From the NCBI GenBank assembly GCA_964401935.1, contig CAYOAL010000004.1, forward strand, positions 62,001 through 126,000: a stretch of DNA of 64,000 bases, read 5' to 3'. The position numbers and the translations under genes are program-made. The DNA is from JAPYTK01 sp964401935 (lineage in GTDB: Bacteria > Myxococcota_A > Polyangia > Polyangiales > Polyangiaceae). Below, piece by piece: positions 35,085 through 43,490 of this stretch; the stretch's first letter is position 1, and every line of letters starts with the position of its first letter. Under the pieces are notes generated by a model, which was given only the letters and a program-made list of their open reading frames with translations, did no database searches and was not told the DNA's origin.

Positions 35085-35612
35085 AGACGTGAGCTACGAG
35101 AACTCGGTCGTCTGCACGCTCGCGGATGCGCCGCTCACGAGCCCCGTCCCAGCACGCCAACTCCAGCAGGTCATGGAAAGCGCCACCGTCACCGGCCCCC
35201 CCGGAGAAGAGGTTCACGTCGACGCGATGGGGCGCGTGAAGGTGCGCTTTCACTGGGACCGCGAAGGCCCACACGACGATCGCAGCTCGTGCTGGCTGCG
35301 CGTGCTACAGCCCTGGGCCGGAAAGGCCTGGGGAACCCAGTTCCTGCCTCGGGTCGGGATGGAAGTCCTCGTAGCGTTCGTGGGCGGCGACGTCGACTGC
35401 CCGGTGGTGCTCGGATCCGTCTACGACGGCGTATCGCCCGTTCCGTTCCCGCTGCCCGAGCACCAGACGCAGAGCGGCATCGTGTCCCGCAGCACTCCCG
35501 GAGGCGACGGCGCCAACGTGTTGTGTTTCGACGATGCGGCGGGCAGGGAACGGATCTACGTCCACGCGCAGCGCGATCTCCAGGAGGTGGTCAACCACGA
35601 CCGCACTGTCCG
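35074..35612 (+). pseudogene. VgrG fragment (type VI spike), N-terminus missing
   Basis: The frame enters a VgrG sequence in the middle: YENSVVCTLADAPL, then VTGPPGEEVHVDAMGRVKVRFHWDREG, SSCWLRVLQPWAGKAWGTQF and VGSVYDGVSPVPFPLPEHQT, all from the gp5-like OB-fold and needle base. The usual ~300 residues of the gp27-like domain are absent. Homology stops near EVVNHDRTVRIG (about 35610), where the frame continues into unrelated Arg-rich sequence while coding character moves to another frame. It is not a functional spike protein. Confidence 0.85.
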
Positions 35613-36427
35613 GATCGGACCTCGCGGTCGCCGAAGAGACGTCGCGTTGCGACGCCGAGCTGGTCCTCGAGACCGCGTTGATGGATTCGCCGCGGCGCGA
35701 AGTGGCCCGGCTCATTGCATGGCATCGCGACGACGCAGCCGCACGGCTCGAGACGCTGCGGGAGCTGAGCCGCGCCACACGAGGCTTCGCGGCGCATGCG
35801 TCGCAACAGCTCTCGACCATCGACGCCGCAAACCGCGCGCTGCTCGGCTTCGAGGTTGCCGTTGAGCTAGCGGCACGCTCGCGCCAGCTCGACGCGAGCG
35901 CCCACGACTTCCGCCGCAAGCTCAACGACGTGCTGCGCACGCTCGCCCACCTCGGAGAGAACGAGCACGCCCGCCACGCCCACGCGTCACTCGAGCGCTA
36001 CTTCGGTCAGCTCGCCAACGAGTCTGCCTACCATGCGCATGCGGCGCAGAGAGTCGCCGAGGAGGCTCGCGTTCGCGGCCGCGCCACGGGCGGGGCGGGC
36101 GCGACGCCCGCGTTCGAGCAGTCTCGGTTGCACTTCCTGCTACCGCCGAACGCGATGGGGGTGCGCAACCTCGCCACAGTGTCGGGGGCCTCGGTCATGA
36201 AGATCGATGGCGGAGGCGCCATACACTCCCCTGACGGTCTCCAGTTGTCGGCAAATGGCTGCTCGGTTTCGCTGTACGACGGGGTCGTGACCGTTCATGG
36301 GGCGATGATCCATCTCCTCGGCGACCGAGTCCGCCTCGCGGGCAATGCGATCGAGCTTCAAGGTGACACGGTGAAGATCAACGGCGGCACCGTGGACATT
36401 GTTGGAAAGCCCATTCGACTCAACTGA
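35600..36427 (+). pseudogene. VgrG-type C-terminal tail joined to a helical segment, frame-shifted
   Basis: In the frame +1 relative to the preceding fragment, coding character starts near SDLAVAEETSRCDAELV and runs to TGA at 36427. The first part is helical and Arg/Ala/His-rich, of unknown origin. The last 70 residues show the short beta-helix repeats of a VgrG tail: GGAIHSPDGLQLSANG, then VTVHGAMIHLLGDRVRLAG and GGTVDIVGKPIRLN, the common terminal motif. No sound start codon is present at the junction. It may be the end of a second VgrG placed next to the first by deletion. An ATG near 35681 could allow a shorter product, but nothing supports it. Confidence 0.7.
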
Positions 36428-36430
36428 ACC

Positions 36431-36853
36431 ATGTCGACCGACCCCCAGCTCGAGCTCGTGGCGCGGCTCGCCGCGGCGTGCGAGCGCACCGATTTCTCCG
36501 ACCTGCTCGCGGCGGCAGGGCTCACGCTTGATGGGTGGTCGCGCCTGCGGCGCGCGACCCTCGAGCGCCTCCGCGCCGAGGCGGCCGCAGGGAGGCACGC
36601 CGACGTGCTCACCTTCGCTCGCATCTATCGGGAGGAGGAGAGACAGCCCCTCTCCTGCTCGAACCCGTCGGACGAGACCGCGTTCTTGACGGAGCCGCCG
36701 GTGGCCGCGCGGCTCCCCTTCGAGCCCGCGCTAGAGAGCGCGCCGCCCGAGCGGGCCTCCCTGCCCCCCGAGCCTCACGCAGACGTCGGCGACACCCAGT
36801 CGCTGCGCATCGAGGACATCGATCTCACGCTCCCCTTCACGGGGAAATTCTAG
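36431..36853 (+). CDS. Small protein of unknown function in type VI relic
   Basis: 140 aa, ATG 36431, three bases after the VgrG tail. The N-terminal half is helical and charged (ACERTDFSDLLAAAGLTLDG, then ATLERLRAEAAAGRH). A Pro/Glu-rich linker leads to a short conserved-looking end, DIDLTLPFTGKF. Similar small proteins with an LPF end accompany VgrG/PAAR genes in myxobacteria. It could be an adaptor or effector partner, but this is memory-based and uncertain. With its spike gene broken it may have no function. Confidence 0.5.
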   Translation: MSTDPQLELVARLAAACERTDFSDLLAAAGLTLDGWSRLRRATLERLRAEAAAGRHADVLTFARIYREEERQPLSCSNPSDETAFLTEPPVAARLPFEPALESAPPERASLPPEPHADVGDTQSLRIEDIDLTLPFTGKF

Positions 36854-37525
36854 CGTCGCCGCTGACGCTGGGGCGCCAACGCATGGACCGTTCCGGATCG
36901 CGCTGGAAGAACGACACGGGTGATCATGTGCTGCACCTACGTGCGCCCTCGCTCAACGACCTCTGGGACGTTGCGATGGAGCTCACCCTGCGGGTCACGC
37001 CGCCGCGCATTTTTCGTCGCCGTACCTTCAGGAGGAGAACCACACCCTCCGCGGCCTCTCGGTAAGCGCTGGGCTTCACTGTTCTCATTGGTCTTGGGGT
37101 CAGAGGCCCACGGGTGCGGCTCTTTCTGGGTAATGCGAATTTCATCGGAGGCGCTCCACGTTGGTCGTCGGGGCGGGGTGTATCCCCGCACGCAACCGGC
37201 GGCACCTGTCGACCATTGGGAGGGGATCAACCCTCCCCTACACGACCCCACGTCGCCCAGATGGAGCCGCACCCGAGGCCCACTCGCCACGAGCCGCCAT
37301 TGCGGAGTGGGCCCACGCCAGGTGGCGGGATAATGTCGGAGCCGGTGATCGGAGCGCAATGCGCGCCATTCGCGGGGTAGAACCACGCTTCCGCGAGTGC
37401 GAGGGTTGGAATTCATCAACGGGAGCTCGGGCGGCTGCTGCCGGTCGCTCGCGCGGCGACGTCTCAATCGTGCTCTTCATTGCCCGCTTGGGGACGCGGC
37501 ACCCTGCCGTGTACACTGTTCCTCG
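36854..37525. other. 672-base stretch without a convincing gene
   Basis: The region has slightly lower GC and Ser/Arg/Pro-rich short frames on both strands that look non-coding. One 7-base-pair hairpin (GGGAGGG/CCCTCCC, 37218-37237) is present without a T-run. It lies between two type VI relic pieces, so it may be scrambled debris. I see no transposase or inverted terminal repeat. Confidence 0.5.
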
Positions 37526-40351
37526 GTGACGTATTTGCTTCTCGCCTCGCTCGTGGCGCTCGCGTGGACGATTTGGTTCATCCTCCAGATCGGGCTCGCC
37601 ATGCCCGTCGTCGCCACCCTCGCCCTCGGAGCGTTCGGAGCCGTGGTGTTCTTCGTGCGCTCGCGGCGTGAGCGCCGGGCCGCGCAGGCGCTCTCGGCTG
37701 GGATCCTCGCGGAGGGAGCGCGCGAGCAAGCCCTCTCTCCCGAGCGACGGGCGCGGCTCGAGGCGCTCCGTGCGGAGATGCGGGCGAGCGTGGCGGCGCT
37801 GAGGACGGCGGACGTGACCGGGAAACGTCGCGGCGCGGCCGCGCTCTACGCCCTCCCGTGGTACGCCATCATCGGCCCTCCTGGAGCGGGAAAGACCACC
37901 GCGCTCCGTCACTCCGGCCTCTCCTTCCCTCATCATGATTCGGCCGTGCGAGGGGTGGGTGGCACCAGGAACTGCGACTTTTGGTTTACCCAGGAGGCCG
38001 TCCTGCTCGACACCGCCGGCCGCTACGCCACCCTGCACGACGATCGACAGGAGTGGCTCGAGTTTCTCGATCTGCTCCGCAAGCACCGCGGCGCCCGCCC
38101 CCTCGACGGGCTCATCGTCGCGGTCGCGCTCCCCGACGTGGTGGGCGCAAGCGACGCAGAGCTCGACGCGATGGGTCACAAGATCCGCGCCCGCCTCGAC
38201 GAGGTGACGACGCGTCTCGGCATGAGCCTGCCGGTGTATCTCTTCGTGACCAAGTGTGACCTCGCCGCCGGCTTCGTGGAGCTGTTCGGCGACCTCAAGA
38301 GGCAGGACCGGGCGCGTGCGTGGGGGGCCACCCTCCCCCTCGACGCGGATCGGAGCGATCCAGGGGCGCTGTTCGCGCGCGAGCTCGACGTCCTCGTCGA
38401 GCGGCTGCACCAACGCGCGGTGCGCCGCCTCCACGACGAGCGCGATCGTCGGGTGCGGGAGTCGATCTTTCGCTTCCCCCTCGAGATAGACGCCGCGAAG
38501 GGGCGCCTGCGGCGGCTCGTCGAGCGCTTGTTCGACGAGAACGCCTACCGCCAGCAGTCGCTCTTTCGGGGCTTCTATCTCATGAGCGGAACCCAAGAGG
38601 CGCTTCCGCTCGCCGGAGCTCTCGCCGGCGCGCGTGGCCCCGGTGCCCCGCCGCCGCGGCCGCGCCCCGAGCCGCGGGGCTACTTCCTGCACGACGTCTT
38701 CACCAAGGTCGTCTTTCCCGACGCGGAGCTCGCGTCGCGCAGCCCCGCCGAGCTACGGCGCCAGCGCGCCACGCGCCTCGCCATCGCGGCCACGGCGGTG
38801 GCGCTCGCGCTGACGCTGGTGCTCCCGTCGGTACGTTCTTACCAACACAACCGCGCGCTGGTGGCGGACACCGAGCGGCTGGCGAAGGTGGCCGCGGCCC
38901 TCGACTGGGAGAGCTCACAGCCGATCAGCGGAAAGCTCGAGGCGCTCGCGCCGGTGCTCGCCGCGCTTCAGCAGCTCGACGCCTTCGGGCAGCGCCCTCC
39001 GCTGAGCCATCGCTTCGGCATGTACACCGGCGACCGGGTCGCCGAACCGCTGCGTGCGGTCTACGTCGCACAGCTGGAGGCCGGCTTCGTGCGCCCGGTG
39101 ATGCGCGGGCTCGAGACGGAGCTCAACGACTCCGGAGGCGAGCGCTACCATCGCGCGAAAGACACGCTCAAGCTCTACCTGATGCTCGCTGACGGTGAGC
39201 ACCTCGACCTCGACTGGGCCACCGAGCGACTCACCCACCGCTGGGCGGGGGAGCTCACCCCAGCGAGCGATCTCGGCCGCGCCGCGCTTCGCAGAGCGCT
39301 GCGCCCCCACGTGGCCTACTACCTGGGCCTCGTGGGCGCGGGGCGCGAGGCGCCGAGCCGCGCGGTGGGGGCCGACGCCGAGGTGGTCGCCGCGGCCCGG
39401 GCGTGGCTCGCGAGGGTGCCGCTGGCGGAGCGCTTGGAGTCGCTCTTCGTGAGCTCGCTCGAGGACGCGCTCTACGATCCGGTGGAGGGTCCCACGCGAC
39501 ACAACCTCCAGTTCCCGCCGCTGTCGCTCGCCGATCTCTTCGCGGATCAGCCAGACGTTCTCACCGTGTTCCGAAGCCGTCAGCAGCAGAAGACCGGTCG
39601 ACCGTATGCGGTGCCCGGGCCCTTCACCGACAAGGGTCACCTCGTGGTCCTGGCCAACATCGAGGAGGCGAAGAAGCTCCTCGCCGCCGACGCCTGGGTG
39701 GTTCCGCTCGACGAGGAAGAGAAGGGTGCGCGGCTCCTCACGCATCTCGACCGCCTCGCCGCCGACTACGAAGCCGGCTACGTGCGCCACTGGCGCGCGT
39801 GGCTGGCCGACATCGAGGTGACGCCCCCCACCTCCCTCACCGAAGCCGTCGCGCTCCTTCGCGCGTTGAGGGGTGACGCAGAGTCGCCTTACCTGCGGAT
39901 CCTCCGCGCGCTGGAAGACCACACCCAGTGGACGCGCGGGCTCGACGCGATCCTCGAGAACGACAAGGCCGCGAGGCTGGTGAACCGCGAGGTGAACGCT
40001 CGGCTCTCACGCCGGCTGCGAGGGCTTCGCGTGGGCGTCGACGTGCGCGAGATCCGCGGACGGGTGAGCACGGTCCCGCCCGCGTTCGCCGATCTCGTGG
40101 CGTTCGGCGTTCCCACCACCGGCGACCTCGCCGACGCGCCCCTGCACCAGCACCTCTCACGGCTCGACATGCTTCGCGCCATGGGGGAGACGCGCCTCGC
40201 TCAGGATCCCGGGGCCCGGCTCGAGGGGCTCGCCCGCGAGCTGAAGCAAGCCCGCGACACCACCGAGGCCCAGCTCTCGTCGCGTGATGCGATCACGCAG
40301 GGCGTGTTGCGCTCGCTCCTGCTCGATCCGCTCTCGATCGGCGAGGGCTGA
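37526..40351 (+). CDS. tssM: TssM/IcmF-like type VI membrane protein, C-terminally truncated
   Basis: 941 aa, GTG 37526. Two TM segments lie at the N-terminus (LLASLVALAWTIWFILQIGL and VVATLALGAFGAVVFFV). The cytosolic GTPase-like domain has Walker A IIGPPGAGKTTALRHSG, LLDTAGRYATLHD and VTKCDLAAGF. A third TM (LAIAATAVALALTLVLPSV, ~425) precedes the periplasmic helical domain. TssM proteins normally run to about 1100-1200 aa with a terminal beta domain that contacts TssJ. Here the protein stops at LLLDPLSIGEG, where that domain should begin, and no remainder follows. No TssK, TssL, TssJ, sheath or ClpV gene is nearby, so it is probably an orphan relic. Confidence 0.8.
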   Translation: MTYLLLASLVALAWTIWFILQIGLAMPVVATLALGAFGAVVFFVRSRRERRAAQALSAGILAEGAREQALSPERRARLEALRAEMRASVAALRTADVTGKRRGAAALYALPWYAIIGPPGAGKTTALRHSGLSFPHHDSAVRGVGGTRNCDFWFTQEAVLLDTAGRYATLHDDRQEWLEFLDLLRKHRGARPLDGLIVAVALPDVVGASDAELDAMGHKIRARLDEVTTRLGMSLPVYLFVTKCDLAAGFVELFGDLKRQDRARAWGATLPLDADRSDPGALFARELDVLVERLHQRAVRRLHDERDRRVRESIFRFPLEIDAAKGRLRRLVERLFDENAYRQQSLFRGFYLMSGTQEALPLAGALAGARGPGAPPPRPRPEPRGYFLHDVFTKVVFPDAELASRSPAELRRQRATRLAIAATAVALALTLVLPSVRSYQHNRALVADTERLAKVAAALDWESSQPISGKLEALAPVLAALQQLDAFGQRPPLSHRFGMYTGDRVAEPLRAVYVAQLEAGFVRPVMRGLETELNDSGGERYHRAKDTLKLYLMLADGEHLDLDWATERLTHRWAGELTPASDLGRAALRRALRPHVAYYLGLVGAGREAPSRAVGADAEVVAAARAWLARVPLAERLESLFVSSLEDALYDPVEGPTRHNLQFPPLSLADLFADQPDVLTVFRSRQQQKTGRPYAVPGPFTDKGHLVVLANIEEAKKLLAADAWVVPLDEEEKGARLLTHLDRLAADYEAGYVRHWRAWLADIEVTPPTSLTEAVALLRALRGDAESPYLRILRALEDHTQWTRGLDAILENDKAARLVNREVNARLSRRLRGLRVGVDVREIRGRVSTVPPAFADLVAFGVPTTGDLADAPLHQHLSRLDMLRAMGETRLAQDPGARLEGLARELKQARDTTEAQLSSRDAITQGVLRSLLLDPLSIGEG

Positions 40352-40402
40352 CGGCGGGCGCTCCGGCGGCGCACACCGAGGGCCGAGACCGCTCGCTCGC
40401 GC

Positions 40403-43400
40403 TCAGCGGGCGGGTCGCTTGCGTGACGCGAACCACGCGCGGTACTGCGCCATCTTCGCGAGCTGATGCTGCGGCGCGTGGCGCCGGCAGGTGCTGCGCT
40501 CGGGCGAGCCCTCCGGCGCCGCCCAGCGGATCTCGACGCAGTCGTTGGGGTTATAGGCCATCTCGAGCGCCTTCATGCGAACGACGAGGTCCTTCAGGCT
40601 GAGCTCGACCGCTTGGCCGGCGCTGTTCTTGTAGCTGAAGCGGTGCGCTCCGAGCGAGGCCTCGAGCGTGGTGCGAAGCGCGGCCACGGTGGCGTCCGCC
40701 CCGCCGGCGATGCCGAACCGCGCCGGGTTGCGCTTCACCGCGTCGGGAAACCCGAGGACCGTATCGAGCGCGATGAGCAGGCGCATGTCCCGCGAGGGCG
40801 TGGAGTAGTCTTCCCACGCCCCGGTGGTCTCGAAGATGGAGTGACCGCTCGGCATATCGATCGCGCCGCCCCGACTCGCGAGGTAGTCCACCGCGTTCTG
40901 AACGCTCAACACGCGACCCTTCGCTTGCTCGTGGAGCGCGGTCACCAGCACCTCGAGCATCGCCTCGGGATCGAGGGGGCGCGGGTTGATGAGGGCCTCG
41001 ACCTTGTCGTAGAAATCGTGGACGCTGCCCTGGTACTGCTCCTTGCTGTAGCCCGGCAGCTCTCCGTTCTTGAGCTGGCGCGTGCGCCCGCCGCGGTAGA
41101 CCGCCGTCCGGAACGCCTTGAAGCCAGCCGCAAACTCCTTGGTCTCGGGTGAGAAGAGGAACGTGCCCGGCCAGAACCGCCGGCGCGCGATGGTGCCGTC
41201 GGGCTGAGCGTCGGCGCCGACGAGGATGCCGTACGTGCCGACCCCTTGGGGCACCCAGTCGGCGATCATGTACAGGTGCCCGTAGGGATCGGCGAAGATC
41301 GTGCCCGGCCGGATCGCCTCCCGCGTGAGCGCGATGGGGTAATAGTCGCTGTGATCGGTGTCGACCTCGGCGCGGCCGCTGCCCGAGTGCACCCCGTTCG
41401 CCACCTTGTCCCGCGCGAAGAGCGCGAAGGCCCCCACCTCCGTCGAGGCCTCCACTCCCGTGAGCTGGTCGTGAAGCTCGCGATCGCAGTAGGGCGCCTT
41501 CCCCTTGAAGCCGCGGTTGCAGTGCCGGTAGGCAAACGGGAGGCGCAGCTTCCACGCGAAGTAGGCGCGCAAAAAATACGGCAGATCGGCGCAGTCGGGC
41601 GAGAGGGAGAGGGTGTCGTCCTCCCCCTGACCGAGGTGATCGTAGAGGAGGTTCTTGTCGCGGTTGCCGAGCAGATCCTGGAGGTTATCCCACGTGCGAT
41701 CGTCGAGCGGGTAGTCGAACAGCTGCTCGATGAAGTTGGCGAAGAGGTTCTCGGTAGCTTCGGTCCAAGCCAGGCGCGGCAGCCACACCGCGCCGCCGCT
41801 GGCCTGCCGCTTGTCGCCCTTGTCGTGCACCGTCACCCGGGCGCAGGCGTCGAGCCGACCCCCATCGCCGATCTGCGCGGTGTAGGTGCCCGCCGCGGGC
41901 GCGGCCAGGTCGACCCAGTAGCCGTAGGGCGGTCCGCCCAGGGTGTGCATCGTGGGCACGTGCTGCTGTCCGCTCGGATCGGTGAGGACGATCTGGGCAG
42001 AGCCGAGATCGCGCGGGGAGGACACGATCACCCGCAGCGGCGCGCCCACGTGCGGCCGCCGCGGTGAGGTGACGAGCGCGACCTCCGGCGAGTCCTTGCA
42101 GAGCGCGGGGCTCGCCGTCGCCATCGGCGCCGCGGTGCGGCGCGTGACCGCCCCTTGGAGCTCCACGCCGGGCACCTCGCCGAGGATGGTCACCCCCGTG
42201 ATGCGCTCGAGGAACGAGCGACGGCTGGTGCCCCGACCGAGGGACAGATCGCTCACCTGGATGCGATCGACCACGCGCAGCGACTCCCCGCCGCCGGGAC
42301 AGGCCTCGAGGTACTCGGCGAAGGCGTGGATGGCCATCGGCGTGCCCTCTTGGCTGCGCCCGAGGTAGAGCATGATGTGCCCCGGGAAGTGCAGGAGCAC
42401 CGCGCCGCGGCGGTGCGCGCCGTCGATCAGCGACAGCCGCTCCTCGCTCGCCTGCACCGTCGAGAGATCGATCGCCATGGATCCAGCCTTGGCCTGCAGC
42501 CCGCTGTGACGAGGGAGCTCGAGCCCGAACGACTCGAACACGTCCATCACGAACCGAGAGCAGTCGCGCCCCCCGTTCTGGCCACCCCAGCCGTAGGGTT
42601 GATCGAGGAGCGAGAACGCCTTCTCGAGGAGGGCGCGCCGCGTGAGCGGGGCCGACCTCGCCACGAGCGCGGACGCGAGGGCGTCGGCGGAGAGCGGCGC
42701 CGAGAGCTTGGCGTCGGGGCCGAGCCAGCCCAGCGCGTAGCGGGTGCGCACGAGCGACATGCCCCCCTCCCAGCGCTGGATCACCCGAACGAGCTCACCC
42801 TTTCGGACGGTGCTGCAGCTGTTGCGATCGAAGGCGGGATCGACGACGGGTCCCTTGAAGAGCGGTGCGTCTCGCGGCCCGCATCGGAGCGGGGTGTCGG
42901 CCTCGGCCCAGTGCACCGCCTGTCCCGGACTCGCCACGGTCGCGGGCTTGCCGAACGGCGCCTGCTCCGCCGGCGAGAGGGGCTTGCCCGCGGCGTCGAC
43001 GTAGGTGCCGTCTTCGAGGCGCTCCCGCAGGTACGCGAGGCGCTCCTCGAGGTCTCTCTCGAGGCGTCGCGGATCTTCGGGGGCACCGAGATCGTAGCGA
43101 GCGAGCGGGTCGTCGGCGGGGTGGGCGCGGTCGTGGGCGGCGAGGGCCGCGTTGTGGTGGGTCACCGCCTCGGCGCTGAGGATCACGCGGTCCGCGTCGT
43201 CGGCAAGCGCGATCCAATAGGCGGCGCTGCGGTGGGCCTCGGTCACATGGGGCAGGACGGCGGGGGCGGCCACCTTGGCAGGACACACGCCTCCATCGGG
43301 GGGCTGCCCGCCGTCGCCGCTCTGCGACGACATCGGGGCGCTGCTGCACGCGCCGAGCGCGAAGGCCCCGAGCGCGGCACCGATCCCCGCTGCAGCCATC

Positions 43401-43432
43401 AGGCCGAGCGCGAGCCTACGAGCGCGCCTCAT
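40403..43432 (-). CDS. Large NlpC/P60-domain lipoprotein
   Basis: 1009 aa, ATG 43432. The signal peptide has lipobox LGAC-SS. After an SH3-like region (TVRKGELVRVIQRWEGGMSLV) comes the NlpC/P60 peptidase: PYGWGGQNGGRDCSRFVMDV with the catalytic Cys (~288), and FPGHIMLYLG with the His (~352). The family cleaves cell-wall peptide bonds, often gamma-D-Glu links. The remaining 600 residues hold an Ig-like strand region and a long C-terminal part (DYYPIALTREAIRPGTIFADPYGHLYMIADW and others) that I do not recognise. It is much longer than usual NlpC proteins and is followed on the same strand by a thioredoxin lipoprotein. Confidence 0.85.
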   Translation of the reverse strand: MRRARRLALGLMAAAGIGAALGAFALGACSSAPMSSQSGDGGQPPDGGVCPAKVAAPAVLPHVTEAHRSAAYWIALADDADRVILSAEAVTHHNAALAAHDRAHPADDPLARYDLGAPEDPRRLERDLEERLAYLRERLEDGTYVDAAGKPLSPAEQAPFGKPATVASPGQAVHWAEADTPLRCGPRDAPLFKGPVVDPAFDRNSCSTVRKGELVRVIQRWEGGMSLVRTRYALGWLGPDAKLSAPLSADALASALVARSAPLTRRALLEKAFSLLDQPYGWGGQNGGRDCSRFVMDVFESFGLELPRHSGLQAKAGSMAIDLSTVQASEERLSLIDGAHRRGAVLLHFPGHIMLYLGRSQEGTPMAIHAFAEYLEACPGGGESLRVVDRIQVSDLSLGRGTSRRSFLERITGVTILGEVPGVELQGAVTRRTAAPMATASPALCKDSPEVALVTSPRRPHVGAPLRVIVSSPRDLGSAQIVLTDPSGQQHVPTMHTLGGPPYGYWVDLAAPAAGTYTAQIGDGGRLDACARVTVHDKGDKRQASGGAVWLPRLAWTEATENLFANFIEQLFDYPLDDRTWDNLQDLLGNRDKNLLYDHLGQGEDDTLSLSPDCADLPYFLRAYFAWKLRLPFAYRHCNRGFKGKAPYCDRELHDQLTGVEASTEVGAFALFARDKVANGVHSGSGRAEVDTDHSDYYPIALTREAIRPGTIFADPYGHLYMIADWVPQGVGTYGILVGADAQPDGTIARRRFWPGTFLFSPETKEFAAGFKAFRTAVYRGGRTRQLKNGELPGYSKEQYQGSVHDFYDKVEALINPRPLDPEAMLEVLVTALHEQAKGRVLSVQNAVDYLASRGGAIDMPSGHSIFETTGAWEDYSTPSRDMRLLIALDTVLGFPDAVKRNPARFGIAGGADATVAALRTTLEASLGAHRFSYKNSAGQAVELSLKDLVVRMKALEMAYNPNDCVEIRWAAPEGSPERSTCRRHAPQHQLAKMAQYRAWFASRKRPAR

Positions 43433-43490
43433 ACGCACCCTGTAGCGCACGCCACACGGTCGGGCCAACTCGGAGCCGCCCGCTCCGCGC

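Noticed and set aside
37218..37237. GC-rich hairpin considered as an intrinsic terminator
   Set aside because: No T-run follows and no gene ends just upstream.
36920..37467. Several frames of 88-176 codons in the gap before TssM
   Set aside because: Frames overlap on both strands with similar length, no motif, no ribosome site; treated as non-coding.
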